The notes under the pieces were generated by a model. The model ran no database searches. It saw nothing but the letters and a program-made list of their open reading frames with translations, and was not told the DNA's origin. Positions 1 to 9,440 of a DNA stretch of 64,000 nt are shown piece after piece. How positions within the stretch are numbered: the stretch's first letter is position 1; each line of letters starts with the position of its first letter. Source of the DNA: Pannonibacter indicus (GTDB lineage Bacteria; Pseudomonadota; Alphaproteobacteria; Rhizobiales; Stappiaceae). The stretch covers positions 152,091-216,090 of the forward strand of contig NZ_LIPT01000005.1 of assembly GCF_001418225.1 (NCBI RefSeq). The letters are read 5' to 3'. Both the position numbers and the translations under genes were made by a program.

Positions 1-1456
1 CCTCGCCGCCGGAAAGGCCGGTGCTGCCCTGCCCCAGGGGGCTCAGCAACCCCTCCGGCCGGGCAGCGATGACATCCTGAAGACCCACCTGCTCCAGCGC
101 CTGCCACATCTCGTCCGGGGTAGCCTCCGGGGCGGCAAGACGCAGGTTTTCGGCCACCGTACCGGCGAAGAGGACGGGCTTTTGCGTGACCACGGCGGCA
201 GAGCGCCGCAGGGCAGCCTCCTCCAGAGCTTCGAGGGGCTGACCCTCCAGCCAGATCTGGCCGCTGTCTGGCGGTATCAGGCGGCTGGCGAGGGCCAGAA
301 CCGTGGACTTGCCGCAGCCGCTGGGTCCGGCAAGGCAAAGCCATTCGCCCGGCGCAACCGTGAGGCTGAAATCCTCCAGCACGGGGCGGATGGCGCCGGG
401 ATAGGTGAAGCTGACCGATGAAAGTGCCAGCACGGCGCCAGCGGGGGCGGTTCCGGCATAAGAGGCCGCAGCAGGTTCCGCCGGACGGACATCCGCACCG
501 GCGGCAAGCGGCACCAGCCGGTCCGCCGCGCGGCGGCTGCGGGTGAAGGCGGCAAGGCCGGGCAGCAAGCCGGCCAGCGTTTCAGCCAAGGCCAGCGAGG
601 CCAGAATGACACCTGCGGCAATGGCAGCGCCCGCCAGCCCGCCTTCCACTTCACGTGCCATCACGGCCAGCGCAATGGCGGCAATCGCTTGCCCCGAGGC
701 CATGACGGCAAGTTCCGCACGGGAGGTGACATGCTCGATGCGGCGGGCAGCCTTGGCGCGGCGCCGGTCTGCGGAAAGAACTGCCTCCACCGGCTGCTCC
801 AGCCCGCCATAGACGGCAAGATCGCGGCGGCCAGCCACGAGATCAACGGTGCGCAGGCGTATCGCCTCTTCGGCCGCTTCCACCCTTCGCGCCTCCCCTG
901 CCATGCCTGGTGCCATCACCCGGCGGGCAGCGCCCAGCAGCACCAGCGGGCCAAGCAGCACCAGCAGCAGCGCGGCGGGCACAAGGCTGGCGGCCATGAG
1001 CGCTGCCACCGCCAGCACGGCGGCAAGGGCTGCGGCAGGCACGGCAAGGCGCAGATAGACCCGGTCGAGCTGCTCGATATCCAGCGTCAGGCGCGAGAGC
1101 TTCAGGCCGCTGCGGCTCTGTTGGGCGCTGGCGGCGCGGCGGTGGGCAAAGCCGGTAAAGACACGGGCGCGCAGATCCGCCAGAAAACGGAAGGTGGCGT
1201 CATGGGTCAGCACCCGCTCACCATAGCGCCCGGCGGTGCGGGCAATGGCAAAGGCACGGATCAGGGCACTGGGAACGAAATAGTTGACCATCGTGCCCGC
1301 CACACCGGCGAGTGCACAGGCGGTGATGAACCAGCCGGAGACACCAAGCAGCAGGAAACCCGCCAGCGCAGGGACGAGGGCAGCCGCGAGCCCCAGCAGG
1401 AAACTGGCACGGCCAGCGGCAAATTGCAGGCGCAGCAGCTGGAGAAGGGATCTCAT
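1..1456 (-). CDS. cydC: CydC, ABC exporter subunit for cytochrome bd assembly (partial)
   Basis: Half of the heterodimeric CydDC exporter, which sends thiols (cysteine, glutathione) to the periplasm and is needed to assemble cytochrome bd oxidase. The protein opens with a hydrophobic transmembrane region (MRSLLQLLRLQFAAG...) and has an ABC domain near the window edge with Walker A GPSGCGKS (around base 320) and the signature LSGGE at bases 1-20. The window cuts the gene there, so the Walker B end is missing. The ATG lies in an ATGA overlap with the cydD stop, so the two are translationally coupled. cydAB would be expected close by, outside the window. Confident on family; C versus D is assigned from gene order and the N-terminal sequence. 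Confidence 0.9.
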   Translation of the reverse strand, partial: MRSLLQLLRLQFAAGRASFLLGLAAALVPALAGFLLLGVSGWFITACALAGVAGTMVNYFVPSALIRAFAIARTAGRYGERVLTHDATFRFLADLRARVFTGFAHRRAASAQQSRSGLKLSRLTLDIEQLDRVYLRLAVPAAALAAVLAVAALMAASLVPAALLLVLLGPLVLLGAARRVMAPGMAGEARRVEAAEEAIRLRTVDLVAGRRDLAVYGGLEQPVEAVLSADRRRAKAARRIEHVTSRAELAVMASGQAIAAIALAVMAREVEGGLAGAAIAAGVILASLALAETLAGLLPGLAAFTRSRRAADRLVPLAAGADVRPAEPAAASYAGTAPAGAVLALSSVSFTYPGAIRPVLEDFSLTVAPGEWLCLAGPSGCGKSTVLALASRLIPPDSGQIWLEGQPLEALEEAALRRSAAVVTQKPVLFAGTVAENLRLAAPEATPDEMWQALEQVGLQDVIAARPEGLLSPLGQGSTGLSGGE

Positions 1457-3261
1457 TCGGCCACCTCCGGCAGGCTCTGGGGCTCAAGATCGAACACCCG
1501 GCCCGGCAGTGCGAGCAGCGCCGGATCGTGGCTGGCGATGAGCGCGCTGCGGCCCCGGCACAGGACTTTAAGGCCCGCGATGACGACGGCCGCTGTGTCC
1601 TCATCGAGCCCGGCGGTGGGCTCGTCTGCCAGCACCAGCAGCGGATCAGGCCGCAGCATGGCGCGGGCAAGGGCAATGCGGCGCGCTTCGCCAACCGACA
1701 GGCCGAAGCCATCCTCGCCCAAGCTGGTGGACAGGCCGCGCGGCATCTGCTCGACAAGAGTTTTAGCCCCTGCCAGTTCCAGCGCAGCCCAGATGCCGGC
1801 ATCTGTGGCGTCTGGCGCGGCGCGGCGCAGATTGGCCCGCACGGAACCGAAGAACAGGCGCGGATCCTGCGACAGCCAGGCAATGCGGCTGCGCCAGAGC
1901 CGCTGGTCCAGCGCGGAAAGCGGCGTGCCGCTGATCAGGATTTCGCCCGACAGCGGCGGATTGAGACCGATGAGCGCGTCCATCAGTGTGGACTTGCCCG
2001 AGCCGCTCGGCCCGCGCAGATGCAGCAGTTCACCCGGACGCAGATCAAGATCAAGTCCGGCGAGTACTGCCCGGTTCTCGTGACCAAGCGCGGCAGAGCG
2101 GAACGTGACGGCCACCGGCCCGGCAGGCGGCGTCACGGCTGGCTGAGCCGCAGTGGCGGCTGCATCTTCCTCCGCCATTGGCAGGAGCGCCAGATGCCCG
2201 GCTGCGGCCTGCGCGCCCGCCTTGTCGTGATAGGCCGCGGCAAAGGCACGCAGGGGCGAGAAGAACTCCGGTGCCAGCAGCAGCACGAACAGGCCGGACC
2301 ACAGGTCAACCGGTGCACCCCATGTGCCGAAGTTGAGCTGCCCGAGCAGGGAAAAACCAACATAGACGGCGACAAAGGCAACGCCCAGCGCGCTGAACAG
2401 CTCCAGAACGGTGGAGGAGAGGAAGGCAATGCGCAGCACCTTCATGGTTGCCACGCGGAAGGACTGCCCGGCCTCTGCCACCTGCCGGCCCGTGCGCTCT
2501 GCCGCGCCCAGAAGCTTGAGGGTTTCGAGCCCGGCCAGCCGGTCCATCAGAAAACCGCCGAGCTGGGTCAGTTCGCCCTGCTGTTCGTCAGAGGCCGATC
2601 GTGCCCGCATGCCGATGAGCGCCATGAAAAGCGGGATCATGGGACTTGCCACCAGCAGGATCACGGCCACGAACCAGTTGACCCAGAAGCTGATGAGCAG
2701 AATCGCGAGCGGCGCCAGAACCAGCCGGATGCGGACCGGCAGGAAGCGGCGGATATAGGGGCCTACGGCCTCCACCTGATCGGTGACGGCGGCCGCTACC
2801 GCGCCGCTGACCGGCAGTTGTGCGGCAGGCCCCGCCTTGGCGAGGCCAGTGAGCAGGCGGCGGCGCAGGGTGGCTTTCACCCGCTCGGAGGCGTCAAAGG
2901 CAAGGCGGCTAGCAGCAAGGGAGAGCGCGTAACGCAGGACAGCCAGCAGGATGACAATGCCGGCCATCACCTGCGCCGTTTCAAGGGAAGACAGCGGCGT
3001 GGGCCAGCCGGGCAGCTTCAGGGCAACGGGAAAGGCAATCTGCACCACTGCCGTGGCAATGGCGGCGGCCTGGACAATCCAGAGACAATCAGCAAGCCCG
3101 GCCAGCATCCCGGCCCGGGCGATGGTCCGGCGCTCCGGTGCCGTGATGGCGCGAAGAAGTTCCGTTCCGGCCGGAACGGGTTGTGCTGCGGCCTTGACGG
3201 CCTCCACGCCATGCGCCGCGCAGCCGTCCGCTGCGGTGTGGGCGCTTGTCTGCTCACTCAT
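1453..3261 (-). CDS. cydD: CydD, ABC exporter subunit for cytochrome bd assembly
   Basis: First gene of the cydDC pair, 602 residues, the usual size. An N-terminal membrane domain of about six segments (roughly residues 45-330) is followed by an ABC ATPase with Walker A GPSGSGKS, signature LSVGE (a variant of LSGGQ) and Walker B LLVLADEP. The start is the ATG at 3261, preceded by AGGA six bases upstream; an upstream in-frame extension to 3306 has no such site and is unlike the family. The stop overlaps the cydC start. The partner CydC sits directly downstream, and together they export reductant for haem and cytochrome bd assembly. Confidence 0.92.
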   Translation of the reverse strand: MSEQTSAHTAADGCAAHGVEAVKAAAQPVPAGTELLRAITAPERRTIARAGMLAGLADCLWIVQAAAIATAVVQIAFPVALKLPGWPTPLSSLETAQVMAGIVILLAVLRYALSLAASRLAFDASERVKATLRRRLLTGLAKAGPAAQLPVSGAVAAAVTDQVEAVGPYIRRFLPVRIRLVLAPLAILLISFWVNWFVAVILLVASPMIPLFMALIGMRARSASDEQQGELTQLGGFLMDRLAGLETLKLLGAAERTGRQVAEAGQSFRVATMKVLRIAFLSSTVLELFSALGVAFVAVYVGFSLLGQLNFGTWGAPVDLWSGLFVLLLAPEFFSPLRAFAAAYHDKAGAQAAAGHLALLPMAEEDAAATAAQPAVTPPAGPVAVTFRSAALGHENRAVLAGLDLDLRPGELLHLRGPSGSGKSTLMDALIGLNPPLSGEILISGTPLSALDQRLWRSRIAWLSQDPRLFFGSVRANLRRAAPDATDAGIWAALELAGAKTLVEQMPRGLSTSLGEDGFGLSVGEARRIALARAMLRPDPLLVLADEPTAGLDEDTAAVVIAGLKVLCRGRSALIASHDPALLALPGRVFDLEPQSLPEVAE

Positions 3262-3459
3262 GCGTTTCCTGACCGGCCGCACGAAGCAGCCTTGTCTGTC
3301 CCCCAACAGGGCCAGCCGCCATGCGGGTCACGGCAGCCAGCTTTACCTTGGTCCGGTTATAGACTGGCCACAGAGGGAGGCAACTTGGGAAAAAAACGCG
3401 TTTTGTCGCATTTGGGCAGGAAACTTCCGATGGCCTGCCCCGTTCCCCTCGCTCCGTCC

Positions 3460-3580
3460 TGCCATGACTTGATCATGGCATCCATGCCATGCCGTTCCTG
3501 CCTGCGCCGGGGTGCGCAAGTTTCCGGGCACCCCGCAGAGAGAGGGCACGGCATGGATGCCACGGTCTGGGCCGTGGCAT
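3460..3580. repeat. Cluster of inverted repeats upstream of cydD
   Basis: The 400-base gap 3262-3663 holds no convincing gene. Its middle is dense in perfect dyads: TGCCATGA/TCATGGCA (3460-3467, 3473-3480), ATGGCAT/ATGCCAT (3475-3481, 3484-3490), GGGGTGC/GCACCCC (3509-3515, 3528-3534) and ATGCCACGG/CCGTGGCAT (3557-3565, 3572-3580). The 12-mer GGCATCCATGCC at 3477 recurs as its reverse complement at 3550-3561. This looks like a REP-type extragenic palindrome pair or an operator array; there is no U-run to make it a terminator. Confidence 0.5.
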
Positions 3581-3609
3581 GGCGGAGGTGGAGGGGCAGT
3601 GATGGGGCA

Positions 3610-3643
3610 AAGACAAAAAGGGCGGCCACAGGGACCGCCCTTT
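3610..3643 (-). terminator. Intrinsic terminator of mmsA
   Basis: A nine-base stem AAAGGGCGG/CCGCCCTTT (3617-3625 with 3635-3643) with a nine-base loop. Read on the reverse strand it is followed by a T-rich run (TTTGTCTTTG). It lies about 20 bases past the mmsA stop. Confidence 0.8.
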
Positions 3644-3663
3644 CCAATTCAATCTGAACCGGA

Positions 3664-5163
3664 TCAGCGCATCGTCGGGATGACGAATTCGGCACCGTCC
3701 TTGATGCCCGACGGCCAGCGGGAGGTGACCGTCTTGGTGCGGGTATAGAACCTGAAGGCATCTGGGCCGTGCTGGTTCAGGTCGCCGAAGCCGGACTTCT
3801 TCCAGCCGCCGAAGGTGTGGTAGGCGAGCGGAACCGGGATCGGCACGTTGATGCCGACCATGCCGATGTTGATGCGCGAGGCAAAGTCACGGGCGGCATC
3901 ACCATCACGGGTGAAGATGGCAGCACCGTTGCCGTATTCATGGCTCATGGGCAGGTCGATGGCTTCCTCATAGGTCTTGGCACGGACGACGGAAAGAACC
4001 GGGCCGAAGATCTCGGTCTTGTAGATCTCCATGTCCTTGGTGACGTTGTCGAACAGGCAGCCGCCGATGAAATAGCCGTTCTCATAGCCCTGAAGCTTGA
4101 AGCCTCGGCCATCAACGACAAGCCTGGCGCCTTCCGCAACGCCCTTGTCGACGAGCCCCTTGACGCGGGTATAGGCATCCTTCGTGACCAGCGGACCGAA
4201 GTCGATGTCGTTGCCGCCGGTGTAAGGCCCGATCTTGAGGCTCTCGACGCGGGGGGCAAGCTTGGCGATAAGGCGGTCTGCCGTGTCTTCGCCCACCGGA
4301 ACGGCCACGGAAATGGCCATGCAGCGCTCGCCTGCCGCGCCATAGCCGGCGCCGACCAGAGCATCCACCGCCTGATCCATGTCAGCATCCGGCATGATGA
4401 TCATGTGGTTCTTGGCGCCGCCGAAGCACTGCACGCGCTTGCCGGCCGCGCAGCCGCGCGAATAGACGTAATGGGCGATTGCGGTGGAGCCGACGAAGCC
4501 GACGGCCTGGATGATATCGTCGTCCAGAATGGCGTCCACGCTGTCCTTGTCACCGTTGACCACGTTGAGGATACCGGCAGGCAGGCCAGCCTCGATCATC
4601 AGTTCGGCCAGCATCAGCGGCACGGAAGGATCGCGCTCGGAAGGCTTCAGAATGAAGGCATTGCCAGCAGCGATGGCCGGGCAGAACTTCCACATCGGGA
4701 TCATGGCCGGAAAGTTGAACGGGGTGATGCCTGCGACAACGCCGAGGGGCTGGCGCATGGAATACATGTCGATGCCGGGGCCAGCGCCTTCGGTGAACTC
4801 ACCCTTCATCAGGTGCGGCGCGCCGATGCAGAATTCGGCCACTTCGAGACCGCGGATCACGTCGCCCTTGGCGTCCGGAATGGTCTTGCCATGCTCGCGG
4901 GACAGGGCCTCGGCCAGCTTGTCCATGTCGCGGTGCAGAAGATCGACGAACTTCATCAGCACGCGGGCGCGCTTCTGCGGGTTCTGCGCGGCCCAGGCGG
5001 GCTGGGCGGCAGCGGCATTTTCGACGGCCGCGCGCAGCTCGGCCTTGGTGGCCAGCGCCACTTGCGCCTGAACTTCACCGGTTGCCGGGTTGAAGACATC
5101 GGCAAAGCGGCCAGACGTGCCCTCCACATGCTTGCCGCCGATGAAATGTCCGATCTTGCGCAT
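3664..5163 (-). CDS. mmsA: Methylmalonate-semialdehyde dehydrogenase (acylating)
   Basis: 499 residues, the normal length. It oxidises methylmalonate or malonate semialdehyde to propionyl- or acetyl-CoA with NAD and CoA, in valine, beta-alanine and inositol breakdown. The catalytic cysteine is C281 in GERCMAIS, and FGGAKNH (about residues 247-253) is the MmsA-type variant of the aldehyde dehydrogenase ELGGK segment; ITPFNFP (about 146-152) is the NAD-binding part. The start at 5163 has GGAGGACAGCAG in front. A longer open frame to 5607 runs antisense through the LysR gene and is not used. It is divergent from that LysR gene, the likely regulator, and has its own terminator. Confidence 0.95.
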   Translation of the reverse strand: MRKIGHFIGGKHVEGTSGRFADVFNPATGEVQAQVALATKAELRAAVENAAAAQPAWAAQNPQKRARVLMKFVDLLHRDMDKLAEALSREHGKTIPDAKGDVIRGLEVAEFCIGAPHLMKGEFTEGAGPGIDMYSMRQPLGVVAGITPFNFPAMIPMWKFCPAIAAGNAFILKPSERDPSVPLMLAELMIEAGLPAGILNVVNGDKDSVDAILDDDIIQAVGFVGSTAIAHYVYSRGCAAGKRVQCFGGAKNHMIIMPDADMDQAVDALVGAGYGAAGERCMAISVAVPVGEDTADRLIAKLAPRVESLKIGPYTGGNDIDFGPLVTKDAYTRVKGLVDKGVAEGARLVVDGRGFKLQGYENGYFIGGCLFDNVTKDMEIYKTEIFGPVLSVVRAKTYEEAIDLPMSHEYGNGAAIFTRDGDAARDFASRINIGMVGINVPIPVPLAYHTFGGWKKSGFGDLNQHGPDAFRFYTRTKTVTSRWPSGIKDGAEFVIPTMR

Positions 5164-5229
5164 CTGCTGTCCTCCGGGCTGGAGATGCCTCGCATGGCAT
5201 CTCTTTTGATGCCCTTGTCTTGCCTGTGT

Positions 5230-5282
5230 TATTTTGCAAAAACAACAACGCATTTCCCGCAACCGCTGTGCATTTTTGCACA
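5230..5282. promoter_or_regulatory. Candidate LysR operators between mmsA and its regulator
   Basis: The 133-base divergent gap holds TTTTGCAAAA (about 5232-5241) flanked by TGTT and AACA, and a perfect dyad TGTGCA-tttt-TGCACA at 5267-5282, 15 bases before the LysR start. AT-rich dyads of this sort fit LysR-type T-N11-A sites, though no match to a known regulator is claimed. Confidence 0.45.
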
Positions 5283-5296
5283 TCCAGGGGCACTGC

Positions 5297-6178
5297 ATGA
5301 ACTGGGATGACCTGAGGATCTTTCTGGCTGTCGCCCGCTCGGGCCAGATGCTGGGCGCCGCAAAGCGGCTGGGGGTGAACCATGCCACTGTTGCCCGGCG
5401 GCTGACCGCGCTGGAAGACTGCCTGAACACACGGCTGGTGGAGCGCGGCACGGCCGGGTGCAGCCTGACGGAAGCGGGCGAACGGCTGCTGCCCGCAGCC
5501 GAGCGGATGGAGGCGGAGCTTCTGGCGGCCAGTTCCAGCCTGTCCGGCACGCATCCGGGCATCAGCGGCACGGTACGCATCGGCGCGCCTGATGGCTTTG
5601 GCGTCACCTATCTCGCTCCGCGCCTCGCCCGGCTGACACGGGCGCATCCGGGGCTGACCATCCAGCTTGTCCCCATGCCGCGCTCCTTTTCGCTCTCCCG
5701 GCGCGAGGCGGATATTGCGGTGACCATCGAGCGGCCTGAGCATGGGCGGCTGGTGGCGGCGAAACTTGTCGACTATGCCCTCGGCCTTTATGCCTCGACA
5801 GAGTACCTCGCCCGGCGCGGCGCGCCGCAGACGCTGGCGGATCTTTCTGAACACGATCTCGTCGGCTCGGTGGAAGACCTCATCTATTCCCCTGCCCTCA
5901 ATTATGCTGCGGACTTCACCCGCAACTGGACATCGCGCTTCGAAATCGCCTCGGCGCTTGGTCAGACGGAGGCTGTGCGGGCCGGGGCTGGCATCGGCAT
6001 TCTCCACGCCTTCATTGCCCGCAATGATGCAAACCTCAGGCCCGTTCTGCCAGATGTGCAGGTGAAGCGCGCTTACTGGATGGTGACGCACGAAAGCTCC
6101 CGCCCGCTGCGCCACATCGCCGCCGTTCAGGACTTCCTGCGCGCCTGTGTGGCGGAGGACAGGGCTATGTTCGGGTGA
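5297..6178 (+). CDS. LysR-family transcriptional regulator
   Basis: 293 residues. The N-terminal winged helix-turn-helix (about residues 1-60, AAKRLGVNHATVARRLTALE) is followed by a substrate-binding domain (about 85-290). The chosen ATG at 5297 has AGGGG upstream and begins MNWDDLRIFLAVARSG, the standard family opening; the frame extends 21 codons further upstream through the likely operator and is discounted. Divergent from mmsA across a gap with strong dyads, so control of mmsA, perhaps by a valine or inositol breakdown intermediate, is inferred. The effector cannot be told from sequence. Confidence 0.9.
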   Translation: MNWDDLRIFLAVARSGQMLGAAKRLGVNHATVARRLTALEDCLNTRLVERGTAGCSLTEAGERLLPAAERMEAELLAASSSLSGTHPGISGTVRIGAPDGFGVTYLAPRLARLTRAHPGLTIQLVPMPRSFSLSRREADIAVTIERPEHGRLVAAKLVDYALGLYASTEYLARRGAPQTLADLSEHDLVGSVEDLIYSPALNYAADFTRNWTSRFEIASALGQTEAVRAGAGIGILHAFIARNDANLRPVLPDVQVKRAYWMVTHESSRPLRHIAAVQDFLRACVAEDRAMFG

Positions 6179-6190
6179 GGCACGGGAAGC

Positions 6191-6712
6191 TTATGACCGC
6201 TCCACCGTTTCGAGGAAGGCCCTGACCTCCGCAAGATTTTTCAGGCGGTGCACTGTCAGATGCGGCGGCGGGGATTGCCAGACCTCCAGCAGCTTTGCGC
6301 GGGCGGAGTGCCGGGTCGTCCAGATGAAATGCAGGAACTTGAATGTTTCCTTGCTGAACTGCTCCGGGCAGCCTTCCGTCAGGTCCGGACGGCTCTGCCC
6401 GCGGTAGCGCCAGCTGCGGCGCAGCACCCGGGCCATGCGCAGCCAGACCGGCACATCCAGCCAGATGAAGGTATCCGCCCGGGTGATCCGTTCAGGATAG
6501 GTGCGCGAATGGCCGCCCTCGAAGATCCAGCGCTCCTGCCGGTGGACTTCGCTGGTCAAACGGTCCTTGTCTTCCTTGCTGCGCTCGACCCAGCCCGGCA
6601 GCCAATGGATCTGGTCCATGTGGAAGACGGGCAGGCCCGTGCGCTCGCCCAGTTGCCGTGCCAGGATGCTTTTGCCCGAACCGGGGCCGCCAACAATCAT
6701 CACGCGCTGCAT
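6191..6712 (-). CDS. P-loop nucleotide kinase-like protein (AAA family, FlaR-like)
   Basis: 173 residues with a glycine-rich Walker A at residues 8-15 (GGPGSGKS) after MQRVMIV, and HMDQIHWLPGW and GGHSRT motifs typical of the small adenylate-kinase-like group once named 'DNA topology modulation protein FlaR'. Members are probably nucleoside or small-molecule kinases; no substrate has been settled and the name FlaR should not be read as a function. It lies convergent with the LysR gene (12 bases apart) and divergent from the pirin gene. Soluble, with no signal peptide. Confidence 0.75.
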   Translation of the reverse strand: MQRVMIVGGPGSGKSILARQLGERTGLPVFHMDQIHWLPGWVERSKEDKDRLTSEVHRQERWIFEGGHSRTYPERITRADTFIWLDVPVWLRMARVLRRSWRYRGQSRPDLTEGCPEQFSKETFKFLHFIWTTRHSARAKLLEVWQSPPPHLTVHRLKNLAEVRAFLETVERS

Positions 6713-6834
6713 GTTCTGTCTCTGGTGAAGTGGAAGGGAACGGGAGAGGAAACGGACTGTTCAATGGACAGGCCGGACGAGGAAGGCCACCTTAAAGTTC
6801 AAATATGGCAAGGGTTCGCACAAGGAGAAAGACG

Positions 6835-7761
6835 ATGACCTGGCTGAATGCACCTGATCCGGTTCCCGGCGATGCGGCAAGCTGCGACCAGATCGAAACG
6901 GTGATCATGCCGCGCACGTCGGATCTTGGCGGTTTCGAGGTGCGGCGCGCCCTGCCCTCCACCCGGCGGCGCATGGTCGGGCCTTTCATCTTCTTCGACC
7001 AGATCGGCCCGGCGGAGCTGATCGCCGGCGGCGGCGTGGATGTGCGGCCGCATCCGCATATCGGCCTTGCCACCGTCACCTATCTGCTGGAAGGCGAGCT
7101 TTACCACCGCGACAGCCTCGGCTCGGACCAGCTGATCAAGCCGGGCGAGCTGAACTGGATGTCCTCCGGGCGCGGCATCGTGCATTCGGAACGGGAGCGG
7201 GACGAGCGCAAGGCGGCGCCACGGCCCCTGTTCGGCACCCAGAGCTGGGTGGCGCTGCCCAAGCACCTGGAGGAGAGCGAGCCCTTCTTTGCCCACCATT
7301 CCGATGCGGCTTTGCCCGCGCTGAGTGATCAGGGAGCAACCGTTCGCATTGTTGCGGGCGGGCTTTACGGGGCGCAGTCGCCGGTGAAGACTGCAACCGA
7401 TCTCTTCTTCGCCGATGTGCATCTGGAGGCAGGCGCCCGCATTCCGCTGGATGCAGGCTATGAGGAGCGCGCAATCTACATGCTGCAAGGCGATGTCGAA
7501 GTGTCCGGCCAGACCTTTGGCCCGGCGCAGCTGCTCGTCTTCAAGCCCGGCGACCGGCTGGAAATCCGCGCCACGGCGAAGGGACCTGCCCGCTTCATGC
7601 TACTGGGCGGCGAGCCGATGGACGGGCGGCGCTACATCTGGTGGAACTTTGTCTCCTCGTCGAAGGAGCGGATCGAACAGGCCAAGGAAGACTGGCGCAA
7701 GGGCCGCTTCGACATCGTGCCGGGCGATGAGGAAGACTTCATCCCGCTGCCCGAGGCCTGA
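6835..7761 (+). CDS. Pirin family protein
   Basis: 308 residues. Two cupin halves: the N-terminal pirin domain (about residues 30-160) contains the metal-ligand pattern [18 protein letters not shown] and the H(S)ERE region, and a C-terminal pirin domain with [19 protein letters not shown]. Bacterial pirins bind iron and have varied roles, including quercetinase activity and effects on central metabolism, so no exact role is given. The ATG at 6835 has AAGGAG eight bases upstream; a 10-codon longer reading frame lacks such a site. Single gene, transcribed toward the ABC importer. Confidence 0.9.
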   Translation: MTWLNAPDPVPGDAASCDQIETVIMPRTSDLGGFEVRRALPSTRRRMVGPFIFFDQIGPAELIAGGGVDVRPHPHIGLATVTYLLEGELYHRDSLGSDQLIKPGELNWMSSGRGIVHSERERDERKAAPRPLFGTQSWVALPKHLEESEPFFAHHSDAALPALSDQGATVRIVAGGLYGAQSPVKTATDLFFADVHLEAGARIPLDAGYEERAIYMLQGDVEVSGQTFGPAQLLVFKPGDRLEIRATAKGPARFMLLGGEPMDGRRYIWWNFVSSSKERIEQAKEDWRKGRFDIVPGDEEDFIPLPEA

Positions 7762-7876
7762 TCGGAGAGCCTGACGGGCAAGGCACCAGGGCTTTACCGA
7801 GTTTTCACTTCCCTTCCCCGTGTGTGCGGTTAAACTCCTGAACACAAAGCGGAGTTCAACCGTTGGGGAGTGGGAA

Positions 7877-9379
7877 ATGACGCGGATTTCAGCCCTTGGC
7901 CTGCGCCGGATGGCGCTTTGCAGTCTCTCGACGTTTGCGATCCTCGCTGCAGTTCCCGCCGAGGCGGCGCGCAAAGACGTGACGCTCGGCGTACGGCTTG
8001 AGCCGCCCCATCTTGACCCCACCGCAGGCGCGGCAGCCGCCATCGACGAGGTGGTGTTCATCAACCTCTTCGAGGGCCTGACGCAGGTTGCAGCCGACGG
8101 CACGGTGAAGCCCGCGCTGGCCGAAAGCTGGACCATTTCGGATGATGGCAAGACCTACACATTCAAGCTGCGCGAAGGCGTGACCTTCCACGATGGCACC
8201 AGCTTTGACGCCGGGGACGTGAAATTTTCGCTGGAGCGGGCCAAGGCAGACGGCAGTGTCAACGCCCAGAAAGCCCGGTTCGAGGCGATAGACAGCGTCG
8301 AGGCGAGCAGCGCCTCCGAAGTGATCATTACCCTGAAACAGCCGGTGGGCGATTTCATCACCCTGCTGGGCACCGGTGACGCTGTGATCGTGGCGCCGGA
8401 AAGCGCGGAAACCAACAAGACGGCTCCCGTCGGCACCGGGCCTTTCCGCTTCGGCCAGTGGGTGCAGGGTGACCGGGTGGAACTGCAGAAGAATGCGGAC
8501 TACTGGGGCACACCGGTGAAGCTGGACAAGGCGGTGTTCAAGTTCATTGGCGACAATGCCGCCTCTTTCTCGGCGCTGATGTCGGGCGATGTGGACGGCT
8601 TCCCGATCTATCCGGCGCCGGAAAACCTGCCGCAATTCGAAGCCGATCCACGCTTTGCCGTGGTGGTGGGCACCACCGAGGGCGAGACGGTGCTGGCCAC
8701 CAACAATTCCCGCAAACCGTTTGATGACCTGCGGGTGCGGCAGGCCATCGCGCATCTGATCGACCGGCAGGCGCTGATTGAAGGGGCGCAGTTCGGCTAT
8801 GGCACGCCCATCGGCTCGCATTTTGCCCCGCATGCTCCGGCCTATGAAGACCTGACCGGCACCTATCCCTTCGACGTGGAGAAAGCCAAGGCCCTGCTGG
8901 CGGAGGCCGGCTATGCGGATGGCTTCAAGGCAACACTGAAACTGCCGCCCCCGGCCTATGCCCGCCGCAGCGGGGAAATTCTGGCCGCCCAGTTCAAGGA
9001 AGCCGGGATTGAGCTGGAAATCATTCCTCTGGAATGGGCGCAGTGGCTGGAGCAGGTGTTCAAGGGCAAGGACTATGACCTCAGCATCGTCGCCCATACC
9101 GAAGCCAATGATATCGATATCTATGGGCGCGATGACTATTACTTCAATTACAAGAACCCCGCCTTCAACGAGCTGATGGCAAAGGTCAGCGTCACCAGCG
9201 ATGAGGCGGAGCGCAATGCGCTGCTGCGGCAGGCGCAGGAAATGCTGGCGAAGGATGCCGTCAACGGCTTTCTGTTCCAGCTGCCCAAGACCGGCGTGTG
9301 GGACGTGAAGCTGAAGGGCCTTTGGGAGAATGCGCCCGTGCAGGCCAATGACCTGACCGGCGTCTATTGGGAAGACTAA
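7877..9379 (+). CDS. Peptide-type ABC transporter, periplasmic substrate-binding protein (system 1)
   Basis: 500 residues, family 5 solute-binding protein. A signal peptide (about residues 1-28, ending AVPAEA) precedes the mature domain, with the family motif GxxxxxxL..SW..DDGKTYTFKLREGVTFHDG near residues 80-105. First gene of a four-gene importer operon with two permeases and a double ATPase downstream. The start at 7877 is preceded by GGGGAGTGGGAA. It is closest to the dipeptide/oligopeptide group, but the ligand could be a peptide, nickel chelate, sugar oligomer or opine. Confidence 0.88.
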   Translation: MTRISALGLRRMALCSLSTFAILAAVPAEAARKDVTLGVRLEPPHLDPTAGAAAAIDEVVFINLFEGLTQVAADGTVKPALAESWTISDDGKTYTFKLREGVTFHDGTSFDAGDVKFSLERAKADGSVNAQKARFEAIDSVEASSASEVIITLKQPVGDFITLLGTGDAVIVAPESAETNKTAPVGTGPFRFGQWVQGDRVELQKNADYWGTPVKLDKAVFKFIGDNAASFSALMSGDVDGFPIYPAPENLPQFEADPRFAVVVGTTEGETVLATNNSRKPFDDLRVRQAIAHLIDRQALIEGAQFGYGTPIGSHFAPHAPAYEDLTGTYPFDVEKAKALLAEAGYADGFKATLKLPPPAYARRSGEILAAQFKEAGIELEIIPLEWAQWLEQVFKGKDYDLSIVAHTEANDIDIYGRDDYYFNYKNPAFNELMAKVSVTSDEAERNALLRQAQEMLAKDAVNGFLFQLPKTGVWDVKLKGLWENAPVQANDLTGVYWED

Positions 9380-9440
9380 GGCGCATGGGAGCCAGCGCGC
9401 AAAAGGAGTCTTGCGTCCCCGCGCCCCGCAGGATGGCCGC

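Noticed and set aside
1528..3657. Forward-strand open frame of about 709 codons opposite cydD
   Set aside because: CydD on the other strand has Walker A, signature and Walker B motifs; this frame has none and shows antisense composition.
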